Counted from the stretch's first letter, positions 53,490 through 62,152 are shown. The stretch is 64,000 nucleotides of DNA from Brevibacterium aurantiacum (GCF_007558825.1 NZ_VLTK01000005.1:186001-250000); one strand, 5' to 3'. The notes: generated from the letters alone by a model not told the origin. Made by a program: numbers and translations.

Positions 53490-53570
53490 AGGCAAGTCAT
53501 GCAGGCTGAAGACAGTTCGCACGGGTTGACGACAGTTCACACGGGTTGGAAACAGTCCACGAGAGCTGAA
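53471..53570 (+). repeat. 20-bp tandem array spanning the miaA stop
   Basis: Five consecutive 20-bp units start at 53471, 53491, 53511, 53531 and 53551. Units three and four (gacagttcgcacgggttgac, gacagttcacacgggttgga) differ at only three positions; the others share the CAG...GG.TGA pattern. The first unit contains the last miaA codons and its stop. The array ends 33 bp before the dapF -10 box. Confidence 0.85.
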
Positions 53571-53615
53571 TGCCGACTGTGCCACGTGAGGGTCTGTCAC
53601 CGATAGGATGAGACC

Positions 53616-54611
53616 ATGAGTTCCTCCCAGTCACCATTCGCCGACATCGCAGACACCGTCTTCATCAAGGGGCACGGCACACAGAACGACTTCGTCCTCT
53701 TGGCCGATGATGACAGTGATCTGGAGATGCATCCGGAGACGATCGCGCTCCTTGCCGATCGTCGCTCAGGATTGGGCAGCGACGGGGTCATCCGCATCGT
53801 CCGCTCCGCAAGCAGCGGGATTCCCGGTGCCCAGGAACAGGCCGAGGCCGGAGCCGAATGGTTCATGGACTACTACAACCACGACGGCAGCCTCTCCGAG
53901 ATGTGCGGCAACGGAGTGCGAGTCTTCGCCCACGTGCTCGTGACGACCGGACGAGTCGCTGCTGACGCCAGAGAGATCCTCGTCGGCACGCGTGATGGCA
54001 TCAAGACCGTGCACACTGTCCTCAATCCGGCACTGGGCAAGCAGACCGGAGACTCCGCTGCGACAGCACCGGCAGGGCGGACGCAGCCCGGCTCCGCAGG
54101 CGACGCCTGGTACATGATCGACATGGGCGAGTGGTCTCTCGACGACAGCGATGACGTTCTGGTCTCGACGTCTGGCATCGAAGTGCCCCGCCCCGGCATG
54201 CGGGTCGAGACGGGAAACCCTCACACCGTGGTCGCACTCGCGGAGTCGGCTGAGCTCGAAAGTGCTGAGCTGCGGGACGCCCCCGTCCTCGACCCGGTAC
54301 CGCCGCAGGGGTCGAACATCGAATACATCGTGATGGAACCCGCCCGCAGCGATGTGGCCGGGGGAGAGGGCGCCCTGCGCATGAGGGTGTTCGAACGCGG
54401 AGTCGGCGAGACTCGCTCCTGCGGTACAGGAGCCTGTGCTGCCGCCATCGCCGCGCACCACTGGGCAGGTCCAGCATCGCCTCTGCAATGGCGGGTGGAT
54501 GTTCCCGGGGGCCAGCTGCGCATCGGCATCACCCCGAATGAGGATGGTACACGCGGCAGCGTCACCCTCTCCGGTCCGGCAGTCCTGGTTGCCAGCGGCA
54601 CAATCAGCTGA
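53616..54611 (+). CDS. dapF: Diaminopimelate epimerase
   Basis: DapF converts LL- to meso-diaminopimelate for lysine and peptidoglycan. The 331-residue protein has GHGTQNDFVLL, the catalytic cysteine motif SEMCGNGVRVFAH and the second in GETRSCGTGACAAA, and GNPHTVV near the middle. An Ala/Gly/Ser-rich insert lies between the two domains. taggat (53604-53609) is 6 nt before ATG 53616 with no ribosome-binding site: likely leaderless. Its upstream region is the 20-bp array. Confidence 0.94.
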   Translation: MSSSQSPFADIADTVFIKGHGTQNDFVLLADDDSDLEMHPETIALLADRRSGLGSDGVIRIVRSASSGIPGAQEQAEAGAEWFMDYYNHDGSLSEMCGNGVRVFAHVLVTTGRVAADAREILVGTRDGIKTVHTVLNPALGKQTGDSAATAPAGRTQPGSAGDAWYMIDMGEWSLDDSDDVLVSTSGIEVPRPGMRVETGNPHTVVALAESAELESAELRDAPVLDPVPPQGSNIEYIVMEPARSDVAGGEGALRMRVFERGVGETRSCGTGACAAAIAAHHWAGPASPLQWRVDVPGGQLRIGITPNEDGTRGSVTLSGPAVLVASGTIS

Positions 54612-54659
54612 GACGCGCCAGCCGCCGATGAGCTCCAGCCGGCCACACCGACGGGGCCA

Positions 54660-55274
54660 TCAGTCGCGGTCGACGGTGAGGACCCGGTAACCCTTCGATG
54701 ATCCGGTGCGAACGACGCTGAATCCACTTCCCAGAGTCTCGATGAGCCACTTCTGGAGCGAGTCCGCACCGAGGTTCTTGGACACGACGAGATCGGCACG
54801 CCCACCGGGAGCCAGCCGCGGCAGCCAGGTGGTCAGCAGCTCGTGCAGAGCCTCCTTGCCGACCCTGATCGGCGGATTCGAACGGATCGCACTGAACTGC
54901 AGGTCGGGTGGGATCTGTTCGGCGGTGACGGGACGGATCGACGTCAGCCCGAGACGCTTCGCGTTCTTGGCAGTGGCGTCAAGGGATCGGGAATTGACGT
55001 CGAGTGCCCACACCCTGACATCCACCTCGGCGTCCTCGGCACTCAGTGCAGCGTCTAAGGAAATGGGGCCCCAGCCGCACCCCAGATCGAGGATGTCACC
55101 CGGCTCTGGCACCGGCAGATGTCGCAGCAGAACTGCGGTTCCCAGGTCCAAGCGGGTGGGGGAGAAGGTCCCCGAGACGGTCTCGACCGTGACTTCATGG
55201 CCCGCGAGGTTCAGTGAGAGCTCGCGTGTTTTGGCCTCGCTGCTGGGCGATTGCGTGAAATAGTGCTCTGACAC
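54660..55274 (-). CDS. Class I SAM methyltransferase (RsmC/YbiN-like, NPP motif)
   Basis: The 204-residue protein has the SAM-binding motif ILDLGCGWGPISLDAA, an acidic second motif (WALDVNSRSLDATAKNAKRLGL) and the NPP catalytic motif in RSNPPIRVGKEALHELL, as in 16S rRNA guanine-N2 methyltransferases. Actinobacterial members are single domain and their exact rRNA target is not established. Convergent with dapF and divergent from hflX, with which it shares a 108-bp intergenic region. Confidence 0.82.
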   Translation of the reverse strand: MSEHYFTQSPSSEAKTRELSLNLAGHEVTVETVSGTFSPTRLDLGTAVLLRHLPVPEPGDILDLGCGWGPISLDAALSAEDAEVDVRVWALDVNSRSLDATAKNAKRLGLTSIRPVTAEQIPPDLQFSAIRSNPPIRVGKEALHELLTTWLPRLAPGGRADLVVSKNLGADSLQKWLIETLGSGFSVVRTGSSKGYRVLTVDRD

Positions 55275-55277
55275 CGT

Positions 55278-55283
55278 TACAGT
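55278..55283 (+). promoter_or_regulatory. Candidate -10 of hflX leader transcript
   Basis: tacagt at 55278-55283 fits TANNNT and would start transcription near 55290, upstream of the leader ORF ribosome-binding site at 55296. No convincing -35 is seen, and the region overlaps the start of the divergent methyltransferase gene. Confidence 0.3.
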
Positions 55284-55305
55284 CTAGACGGCTGTGGGAG
55301 AATTG

Positions 55306-55326
55306 ATGGACACCTCTCTGATCTGA
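55306..55326 (+). CDS. Putative hflX leader peptide (MDTSLI)
   Basis: A six-codon ORF, ATG-GAC-ACC-TCT-CTG-ATC-TGA, has a gggag site (55296-55300) with ideal 5-nt spacing, better than that of hflX itself. Its codons 3-5 form the left arm of the first leader hairpin and its stop abuts the right arm, the geometry of ribosome-mediated attenuators. Expression and function are inference; a chance ORF of this size is possible. Confidence 0.45.
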   Translation: MDTSLI

Positions 55327-55362
55327 GAGGAAACTCTCCGCGGCAGCAGTGCCGCAGAGAGT
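55313..55362 (+). promoter_or_regulatory. Mutually exclusive hairpins in the hflX leader
   Basis: Segment 1 CCTCTC (55313-55318) pairs with segment 2 GAGAGG (55325-55330). Segment 3 ACTCTC (55333-55338) pairs with segment 4 GAGAGT (55357-55362), extended by CGGCA/TGCCG. Segments 2 and 3 can instead form GAGAG-GAAA-CTCTC, a five-pair stem with a GNRA-type loop. The layout is attenuator-like, but no T-run terminator follows and the hflX ribosome-binding site (aaagga, about 55373) is outside the stems. Confidence 0.5.
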
Positions 55363-55382
55363 GGAAGCGAACAAAGGAATGA

Positions 55383-56858
55383 ATGACGTCCACTGACAAA
55401 GAACGTCGGGACGCGATGCTCGACCGCGTTCTCGCACGAGGCGCCCAGGCGCTGGGCACCAACGAATCAAACGTCGACGATGCCTCGCAGTTCGATCTGG
55501 CTGAGAGGGCCGCGCTCAAACGAGTCGCTGGCCTGTCCACCGAACTCGAAGACATCACTGAGGTCGAATACCGCCAGGTCCGCCTGGAGAAGGTCGTCCT
55601 CGCAGGACTGTGGAATACGACACAGGCCGATGCCGAGAACTCGATCAGGGAGCTCGCCGCCCTCGCAGAGACCGCAGGATCTGAGGTCCTCGACGCGATC
55701 ATCCAACGACGTGAGACCCCGGATCCCGGCACCTACCTCGGCAAGGGCAAGGCGGCCGAGCTGGCCGAGATCGTTGCCTCCGTGGGTGCTGACACTGTGA
55801 TCATCGACTCCGAACTCGCGCCCAGCCAACGACGCGGACTCGAAGACGTCATCAAGGTCAAGGTCGTCGATCGTGTTGCTCTCATCCTCGACATCTTCGC
55901 TCAGCACGCGAAGTCCCGAGAAGGCAAGGCCCAGGTCGAACTGGCTCAGCTCGAATACCTGCTGCCGCGCCTGCGCGGTTGGGGCGAGTCACTGTCCCGA
56001 CAGGCGGGCGGCCGAGTCGCCGGCGGTGCCGGAATCGGTTCGCGCGGTCCCGGTGAGACGAAGATCGAACTCGACCGCCGTCGGATCAGGACCAGAATGT
56101 CCAAGCTGCGCCGACAGATCACCGCGATGGCCCCGTCGAGGGACACGAAGCGGAAGAACCGCGCCCGCAATCACATCCCCTCGGTGGCAATCGTCGGCTA
56201 CACCAACGCCGGCAAGTCCTCACTGCTCAACCAGCTCACCGACGCCGAGGTGATGGTCCAGAACGCGCTCTTCGCGACCCTGGATCCGACCGTCAGACAG
56301 TCCCGCACCGCTGACGGCATCACCTTCACCTACACAGACACCGTCGGTTTCGTCCGGAACCTTCCGCACCAATTGGTCGAAGCGTTCCGGTCGACATTGG
56401 AAGAGGCCTCGGATTCGGATCTGCTTCTGCACATCGTTGATGCCTCGCACCCCGATCCGCACGGACAGATCCGCGCTGTCCGGGAAGTGCTCAAAGACGT
56501 CGACACGGGAGACATCCCCGAACTCCTCGTCTTCAACAAGGCCGACATCGCCGATGAAGCAGTGGTGACTGGACTCCACGCCGAGTACCCGGAAGCGAGA
56601 TTCGTCTCCGCCGTGACCACGGACGGAGTCGCCGAGCTCGTCGAAACGATTGAGGCGATGCTGCCCTCGCCGAACATCGACGTCACAGTGCTCGTTCCCT
56701 ATGAGCGAGGCGATCTCGTGTCGAAGATCTATGCCCTGGGCACGGTCGAGCATGAAGAGCACGGTGCCGAGGGAACCGCCATGCAGGCGAAGGTTCCGGC
56801 AGACCTGGCCGCGGAACTCGCCGACTTCCGACGTCCGGACCTGGTCATCGGCGAGTGA
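55383..56858 (+). CDS. hflX: GTPase HflX
   Basis: HflX is a ribosome-associated GTPase that splits stalled or hibernating ribosomes and contributes to macrolide/lincosamide tolerance in some bacteria. The 491-residue protein has the HflX N-terminal domain (TYLGKGKAAELAEI, DSELAPSQRRGLED, GPGETKIELDRRRI) and a GTPase domain with GYTNAGKSSLLN, DTVGFVRNLP and NKAD. Start ATG 55383 follows aaagga. The upstream 110 bp contain a putative leader peptide and alternative hairpins. Its stop overlaps the dinG start (GTGA). Locus order hflX-dinG-lexA is the usual actinobacterial one. Confidence 0.95.
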   Translation: MTSTDKERRDAMLDRVLARGAQALGTNESNVDDASQFDLAERAALKRVAGLSTELEDITEVEYRQVRLEKVVLAGLWNTTQADAENSIRELAALAETAGSEVLDAIIQRRETPDPGTYLGKGKAAELAEIVASVGADTVIIDSELAPSQRRGLEDVIKVKVVDRVALILDIFAQHAKSREGKAQVELAQLEYLLPRLRGWGESLSRQAGGRVAGGAGIGSRGPGETKIELDRRRIRTRMSKLRRQITAMAPSRDTKRKNRARNHIPSVAIVGYTNAGKSSLLNQLTDAEVMVQNALFATLDPTVRQSRTADGITFTYTDTVGFVRNLPHQLVEAFRSTLEEASDSDLLLHIVDASHPDPHGQIRAVREVLKDVDTGDIPELLVFNKADIADEAVVTGLHAEYPEARFVSAVTTDGVAELVETIEAMLPSPNIDVTVLVPYERGDLVSKIYALGTVEHEEHGAEGTAMQAKVPADLAAELADFRRPDLVIGE

Positions 56859-58822
56859 GCACCGTCGAAGATCTGCTCGAGTCCGCCGTAGGGGCCATCG
56901 GCGGCTCGACCAGGAAGGGTCAGACAGAGATGGCCGAGGCGGTCGCCTCGTCGGTGGACAAGGGCATCCACCTCTTGGTCCAGGCCGGCACGGGCACAGG
57001 AAAATCTTTGGCGTACCTGGTCCCCGCGGCCGAGTACTCCAGTCGGACGGGCAAGCGCGTCATCGTGTCCACGGCCACCTTGGCACTGCAGACACAGATC
57101 ATCCACAGGGATCTGCCGCGACTGTTCAAATCAGTCAAGAAGACCCTCGACCCGCTGCCTAGGGCCGCCCTGCTCAAGGGCCGACGCAACTATGTCTGCA
57201 AACACAAACTCTCCGGCGGATATCCCGATGAGGGCGAGGGAATGCTCTTCGACCTCGGTGCCGATGCGGAGGCCGGACGAAAGCAGAGCGACCGATCGGG
57301 CCTGGGCGAGGAGATCCAGCGGATTCGGACGTGGGAGAAGACCACGGACACCGGAGATCGCGACGATCTGCTGCCGGGAGTCAGCGACAGGGCGTGGTCA
57401 GAGGTCTCTGTCAACGCCTTCGACTGCCTCGGGTCGAACTGCCCGCTGTACACGGAATGCTTCGCAGAGCTGGCCCGCAACAACGCGGCCGAGGCCGACA
57501 TCGTCGTGACCAACCATGCGCTGCTGGCCATCGACGCCTTCGGCGAGAACGCGGTGCTGCCCGAGCACGACGTCATCATCATCGACGAGGCCCACGAGCT
57601 CAAGGACAGGGTCACGAACGCCCTGTCGGGTCAGATCAACACCAGCATGCTCGCGGCCGCCACAAGCTCGGTGCGCAAGCACACGATCGTTCAGGACGGC
57701 GTCGTGGCGCTGCTCGATTCAGCGGCTGCGGCACTCGAACGGGCCCAGAGCGGTGTCGGCGAAGGCCTGATCATGAACATGAGCGAGGCACTGTCCCTCG
57801 CGCTGGCCCAGATTCGTGACTCCACTCGCCAGATCATCAACGACATCGGCGGCAAGACCGAAGACTCCGACGCCGGCCGTCAGATGGCCAAGGCCCGCTG
57901 CCAGGAGATCTTCGAACTGGCCGAGCGCTTCTGCTCCCCGGGCAAGAACGACGTCGTGTGGCTGTCTCGACGCACCTTCCGCGAGCGCGAGACCACAAAC
58001 CTCGTGGTTGCGCCGTTGAGTGTTGCCGGCACCATGCGGTCAGGGATCTTCGAAGAGTCAACGGTGGTGGCCACCTCGGCGACTCTGTCACTGGGTGGAA
58101 ACTTCGACGCGGTCGCAGCGTCGCTGGGACTGTTCGGTCCCGACGCACCCAAATGGGACAGCCTCGACGTGGGATCTCCGTTCGACTATGGGAGGCAGGC
58201 CATCCTCTACGTCGCAGCACACCTGCCGCGCCCGGGCCGCAGCGGCCTGAGCGAACAGGCGCTGGATGAGCTTGAGGCGCTGGTCACCGCATCGCAGGGC
58301 GGTGCGCTGGGACTGTTCTCCTCACGAGCGGCTGCGAATGCCGCAGCTGAGCACCTGAGGGCGAAATCGGACCTACCGATCCTTCTCCAGGGCGACGACG
58401 GACTGCCGTCTCTCGTTTCTCAGTTCACCGCAGATGATCAGGCCTGCCTGTTCGGCACCATGTCACTGTGGCAGGGAGTGGACGTACCGGGCCGGACCAA
58501 TCGTCTCGTCATCATCGACAGACTTCCGTTCCCCCGGCCCGATGACCCACTGATGCAGGCCAGGTCGAGAGACGCCGACGATCGGGGAGTCAACGGCTTC
58601 ATGGCCGTCAGCGCCACTCATGCCGCACTGCGCCTGGCACAGGGCGCGGGACGTCTCATCCGGTCGACCTCGGACAGAGGAGTTGTCGCGGTCCTCGACT
58701 CGCGTCTGCGCTCGGCTCGGTACGGCGGCTATCTGGTGAACTCGATGCCGACGATGTGGCCGACGACGGATTCGGCACTCGTGAAGGGCAGCTTGGGGCG
58801 TCTGGCAGAGACGGAGATATGA
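56855..58822 (+). CDS. dinG: DinG-family ATP-dependent DNA helicase
   Basis: A superfamily 2 Fe-S helicase related to DinG/XPD. The 655-residue protein has Walker A AGTGTGKSLAYLVPA, a DEAH box in IIIDEAHELKD and four probable cluster cysteines between them (NYVCKHK and CLGSNCPLYTEC). C-terminal helicase motifs include LWQGVDVPGR and QGAGRLIRS. No N-terminal exonuclease domain. GTG 56855 overlaps the hflX stop. No SOS box lies directly upstream, so any damage induction must come from elsewhere. Converges on lexA. Confidence 0.9.
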   Translation: MSTVEDLLESAVGAIGGSTRKGQTEMAEAVASSVDKGIHLLVQAGTGTGKSLAYLVPAAEYSSRTGKRVIVSTATLALQTQIIHRDLPRLFKSVKKTLDPLPRAALLKGRRNYVCKHKLSGGYPDEGEGMLFDLGADAEAGRKQSDRSGLGEEIQRIRTWEKTTDTGDRDDLLPGVSDRAWSEVSVNAFDCLGSNCPLYTECFAELARNNAAEADIVVTNHALLAIDAFGENAVLPEHDVIIIDEAHELKDRVTNALSGQINTSMLAAATSSVRKHTIVQDGVVALLDSAAAALERAQSGVGEGLIMNMSEALSLALAQIRDSTRQIINDIGGKTEDSDAGRQMAKARCQEIFELAERFCSPGKNDVVWLSRRTFRERETTNLVVAPLSVAGTMRSGIFEESTVVATSATLSLGGNFDAVAASLGLFGPDAPKWDSLDVGSPFDYGRQAILYVAAHLPRPGRSGLSEQALDELEALVTASQGGALGLFSSRAAANAAAEHLRAKSDLPILLQGDDGLPSLVSQFTADDQACLFGTMSLWQGVDVPGRTNRLVIIDRLPFPRPDDPLMQARSRDADDRGVNGFMAVSATHAALRLAQGAGRLIRSTSDRGVVAVLDSRLRSARYGGYLVNSMPTMWPTTDSALVKGSLGRLAETEI

Positions 58823-58840
58823 CCGGAGTCTGACACGCGC

Positions 58841-58920
58841 TGAGCCCCGTCCGACAGCACTCGGCTCTTTCAGACAGCGCTCCGCCTCGTCGAACAGCAC
58901 TGTGCCCCGTCCGACATCGG
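58841..58920 (+). repeat. 20-bp tandem array between dinG and lexA
   Basis: Four 20-bp units begin at 58841, 58861, 58881 and 58901: tgagccccgtccgacagcac, tcggctctttcagacagcgc, tccgcctcgtcgaacagcac, tgtgccccgtccgacatcgg. All share g-c-c/t-c-g/t-t...ACAGC in register. The last unit forms the left arm of the terminator hairpin. Confidence 0.8.
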
Positions 58921-58931
58921 ACGGGGCACAG
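58900..58931 (+). terminator. Bidirectional terminator between dinG and lexA
   Basis: CTGTGCCCCGTCC (58900-58912) pairs perfectly with GGACGGGGCACAG (58919-58931) over gacatc, between convergent genes. The left arm coincides with the last unit of the 20-bp array. Confidence 0.8.
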
Positions 58932-58988
58932 CGCGTTAGAACTTCGGCGGTCGAAAGACCTGAGGGTCGTCGGGGCCCGGCAGTGATG

Positions 58989-59744
58989 TCAGAGGCGGCG
59001 AATGACCGAGACGACGAGGCCCATGATCTGGGCATAGGTGCCGTCGATCGGTTCGTAGTCCTTGTTGTGGGGGAGCAGCCACTGGTGGCCCGCCTTGCGC
59101 TTGAGGGTCTTCACGGTCGCTTCGCCATCGAGCAGCGCAGCGACGATCTGACCGTTGTCGGCGGTGTGCTGTTTGCGCACGACCACCCAGTCATCGTGAC
59201 AGATGGCTGCGTCGATCATCGAGTCACCGACGACCTTGAGCAGGAACATGTCACCCGAGCCCACGACCTGTGTCGGCAGAGAGAAGACGTCGTCGATCTC
59301 CTGTTCGGCCAGAATGGGCCCGCCTGCGGCGATGCGACCGACGACAGGGACCTGGACGGTGTTGTTGGCCAGCTCCTCGTACTTGGCGCGCTCGGCCTCT
59401 TCCTCTTCGAAGGGATTGACCACTTCTATGGCACGCGGGCGCTTCGGGTCTCGACGGACGTAGCCGAGACGTTCGAGCTGGGAGAGTTGGTGGGCCACGC
59501 TGGAGAGTGAGGCGAGTCCGGCCGCTTTGCCGATCTCACGCATGCTCGGCGGGTAGCCGTTGGTGACGACTGCGCGTTCGATGGTCTCGAGGACCAGTCG
59601 CTGTCGCGGGGTCAGACGAAAATCGCCCTCGCCGGTGGAGCCTTCCGGAATCGAGACGTCCTCGTCATCGCTGCGGGCGGCCGCGATCTCGCTGGCGACG
59701 TCCTCATTGCGGGGACGGCCCCTCCCTCGTTTGTTCTGAACCAT
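58989..59744 (-). CDS. lexA: LexA repressor
   Basis: LexA represses SOS genes and self-cleaves when RecA filaments form. The 251-residue protein has an N-terminal winged helix ([39 protein letters not shown]), the Ala-Gly cleavage site in [12 protein letters not shown], catalytic serine in [11 protein letters not shown] and lysine in [14 protein letters not shown]. It carries a ~40-residue polar N-terminal extension before the usual start; ATG 59744 has an aaggggaa site on the minus strand. Upstream SOS boxes indicate autoregulation. Confidence 0.96.
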   Translation of the reverse strand: MVQNKRGRGRPRNEDVASEIAAARSDDEDVSIPEGSTGEGDFRLTPRQRLVLETIERAVVTNGYPPSMREIGKAAGLASLSSVAHQLSQLERLGYVRRDPKRPRAIEVVNPFEEEEAERAKYEELANNTVQVPVVGRIAAGGPILAEQEIDDVFSLPTQVVGSGDMFLLKVVGDSMIDAAICHDDWVVVRKQHTADNGQIVAALLDGEATVKTLKRKAGHQWLLPHNKDYEPIDGTYAQIMGLVVSVIRRL

Positions 59745-59880
59745 TGCTCGTTCCCCTTCGTTCTATTCCCGCCGGCCTCACCGCTGGATCCTCACGTCGA
59801 GAATTCTCGTGTCAGTGCCGCCTGAGATGGTTCCTTCAGATCAATCAACAACGCTGGTTCTCTCTCATTGTCGCATAAAT

Positions 59881-59935
59881 GTTCGAGTTGGACTGGACAT
59901 ATGTTCGATTGGCATGTTGAATAGAACAGACGTTC
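59881..59935 (+). promoter_or_regulatory. SOS boxes between lexA and the LysM gene
   Basis: GAAC-agac-GTTC (59924-59935) is a perfect LexA core. GGAC-atat-GTTC (59895-59906) has one mismatch, and a half-site gttcga lies at 59881-59886. The sites occupy the 234-bp divergent region, so LexA probably controls both lexA and the LysM membrane protein gene. Confidence 0.8.
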
Positions 59936-59978
59936 TACCTATTACGGGTGGAATCGTACGAAGGGAAGAGGTTAAGCG

Positions 59979-60311
59979 ATGTCTGCACAGAACCAGGAAC
60001 TGCGTCTCACCACTCGTGGACGCCAGGCGATGCGCCTGCTTCGGACCATGGTGTGCGCTCTCGTCATCATCGGCGGGGCATTCTTCGTCGCCACACAGTC
60101 GTTCTCGGCCGCCGCCGGAGCAGAGACCGAAGACATCGGCATCGACACCGAGGCTGTCGTCGTCGGCGAAGGTGAGTCGCTGTGGGCCGTCGCGTCGAAC
60201 CTCGGAATCGAACGCGACACTCGCGATGTCGTGACCGAGATCGTGGAGATCAACCATCTGTCCTCGCCTGTGGTGCACCCGGGTCAGACCCTGGATGTGC
60301 CCCAACGCTAG
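59979..60311 (+). CDS. LysM-domain membrane protein divergent from lexA (YneA/Rv2719c-like)
   Basis: The 110-residue protein has one N-terminal membrane segment (about residues 20-46) and an extracytoplasmic LysM domain (VVGEGESLWAVASNLGIERD to VVHPGQTLDVPQR, about 60-108). The same architecture and position, divergent from lexA, are found in B. subtilis YneA and mycobacterial Rv2719c, SOS-induced cell-division inhibitors. SOS boxes at 59895-59935 support damage induction. Function as a division inhibitor is inferred. ATG 59979 follows aagggaagagg. Its stop codon overlaps the tagact -10 of hisC. Confidence 0.8.
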   Translation: MSAQNQELRLTTRGRQAMRLLRTMVCALVIIGGAFFVATQSFSAAAGAETEDIGIDTEAVVVGEGESLWAVASNLGIERDTRDVVTEIVEINHLSSPVVHPGQTLDVPQR

Positions 60312-60320
60312 ACTGATGCG

Positions 60321-61454
60321 GTGGGAAATAACGAGTCTTTGCCAGTACGTTCGGACCTAGTCGGCCTCAAGCCCTACGGGGCTCCGCACCTGGATGTGCC
60401 GGTGCAGCTGAATGTCAACGAGAACGCCTATCCGATTCCGGACGTGGTCGTCGAAAGCATGCGCTCGGCAGTCGACGGTCACTTCGCCGGACTCAACCGC
60501 TACCCCGACCGTGAGTTCGAGGGCCTGCGCGAACATCTGGTCACCTATCTGCACGGAGTCAACGCCCGGGCCGGTCAGACCGTCGAGCTCAGCCCCGACA
60601 TGATCTGGGCGGCAAACGGATCGAACGAAGTCCTCTCCCATATCGTGCAAGCCTTCGGCGGTCCCGGTCGCACCGTTCTCGGATTCACTCCCAGCTACTC
60701 TATGCACCCGCTGATCACTACGGGCACCGGTGCCACCTGGCGGTCCTCGGCGCGCAGCGACGACTTCACGCTTGATGCCAGCACCGTCGGCGCCGAGGTT
60801 GCCGAAGCCGATCCAGACATCGTCTTCCTGTGCACACCGAATAATCCGACAGGAACATCGATCGGTCTCGACGTCATCGAAGCCGCGTACGAGAACTGCT
60901 CGGGCATCGTCATCGTCGACGAGGCCTACGCCGAGTTCTCCAGGCCCGCACAAGCCTCGGCGATGACGCTTCTGGAAGGTCGTCCCCGTCTGGTCGTATC
61001 ACGAACGATGAGCAAGGCCTTCGCCTGCGCAGGTCTGCGCCTGGGCTACGCGATTGCGGCCCCGGAGCTCATCGATGTCCTGCGCCTGGTGCGTCTGCCG
61101 TATCACCTGTCGGAAATCACTCAGGTGCTGGCCTGCACCGCTCTGGAACACGCAGACGTCCTCCTGGAGAACGTGGACCGGCTCATCGACGCTCGCGACC
61201 GAATCTCGGAACACCTGAGCAACGCCGGATTCAGTGTCTATCCCAGCGATTCGAACTTCGTTCTCTTCGGCAATATCGCCTCACCGCATGAACTGTGGCA
61301 GAAGCTGCTTGATCGCGGAATACTCATCCGCGACATCGGCATCGACCACCACGCTCGAGTCAATGCCGGCACCGAGGAGGAGACCACCGCGTTCCTCACT
61401 GCAGTCGACGAGATCCTGGCAGCCGACCCCGGCATTCTGCTGGAATCGAACTGA
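60321..61454 (+). CDS. hisC: Histidinol-phosphate aminotransferase
   Basis: PLP enzyme converting imidazole acetol-phosphate to histidinol-phosphate. The 377-residue protein has LNVNENAYPIP, a FTPSYSMHPL segment, CTPNNPTG, the IVDEAYAEF motif and the Schiff-base lysine in SRTMSKAFACAGLRLGYA. GTG 60321 lies 6 nt behind tagact (60309-60314), so translation is probably leaderless. It starts the his operon here; hisD is not in the window, so it lies elsewhere. Confidence 0.95.
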   Translation: MGNNESLPVRSDLVGLKPYGAPHLDVPVQLNVNENAYPIPDVVVESMRSAVDGHFAGLNRYPDREFEGLREHLVTYLHGVNARAGQTVELSPDMIWAANGSNEVLSHIVQAFGGPGRTVLGFTPSYSMHPLITTGTGATWRSSARSDDFTLDASTVGAEVAEADPDIVFLCTPNNPTGTSIGLDVIEAAYENCSGIVIVDEAYAEFSRPAQASAMTLLEGRPRLVVSRTMSKAFACAGLRLGYAIAAPELIDVLRLVRLPYHLSEITQVLACTALEHADVLLENVDRLIDARDRISEHLSNAGFSVYPSDSNFVLFGNIASPHELWQKLLDRGILIRDIGIDHHARVNAGTEEETTAFLTAVDEILAADPGILLESN

Positions 61455-61555
61455 GATCCCGGCTTTGAGATGCGCACGCTGAGGCACACCACTTCGCTCG
61501 AGTCAGGGGACAATGGTCCTCAGGCGGCACACACCCTTCCTACGAAAGGCCATTC

Positions 61556-62152
61556 ATGAGGCAGGCACAACGCTCCCGTACGACCTCGGAATCCTCGGTC
61601 ACCGTATCCATCAACCTCGACGGAACCGGTCAGTCCGACATCTCGACGAGTGTTCCCTTCTTCGACCACATGCTCACAGCACTGTCGAAGCACTCACTCA
61701 TCGACATGGAGATCAAGGCCGACGGCGATACACACATCGACGTCCACCACACGGTTGAGGACACCTCGATCGTCCTGGGCCAAGCATTGAGCGAAGCGCT
61801 GGGCGACAAGTCCGGCATCCGCCGCTACGGGCTGGCCGCCGTTCCACTGGACGAGGCTCTGGCCCGCTGCGTCGTCGACGTGGCCGGTCGCCCGTACTTC
61901 GTGCACGAAGGAGAACCCGAGGGCCAGCAGTACCACCTCATCGGCGGACATTTCACAGGGTCGATGACTTCGCACTCCCTCGAGTCGATTGCCTTCCACG
62001 CCGGTCTCACCGTGCACCTCGACCTGCTGCGCGGCCGGGATCCGCACCACATCGCCGAAGCCGAGTTCAAAGCCTTCGCCCGCGCTCTGCGTGAGGCAGT
62101 CGAACCCGATGAGCGCAACAGCTCGGTACCCAGCACGAAGGGAGTCCTGTGA
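61556..62152 (+). CDS. hisB: Imidazoleglycerol-phosphate dehydratase
   Basis: Dehydrates IGP to imidazole acetol-phosphate. The 198-residue monofunctional enzyme shows the two metal-binding motifs ([14 protein letters not shown] and [12 protein letters not shown]; then [16 protein letters not shown] and [15 protein letters not shown]). ATG 61556 follows cgaaagg; no E. coli-style phosphatase domain. Its stop overlaps the next gene's GTG (GTGA). Operon order hisC-hisB-x-hisH-hisA. Confidence 0.96.
   Translation: MRQAQRSRTTSESSVTVSINLDGTGQSDISTSVPFFDHMLTALSKHSLIDMEIKADGDTHIDVHHTVEDTSIVLGQALSEALGDKSGIRRYGLAAVPLDEALARCVVDVAGRPYFVHEGEPEGQQYHLIGGHFTGSMTSHSLESIAFHAGLTVHLDLLRGRDPHHIAEAEFKAFARALREAVEPDERNSSVPSTKGVL

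Noticed and set aside
53471..53570. CRISPR array
   Set aside because: Units are contiguous 20-mers with no unique spacers and no cas genes nearby.
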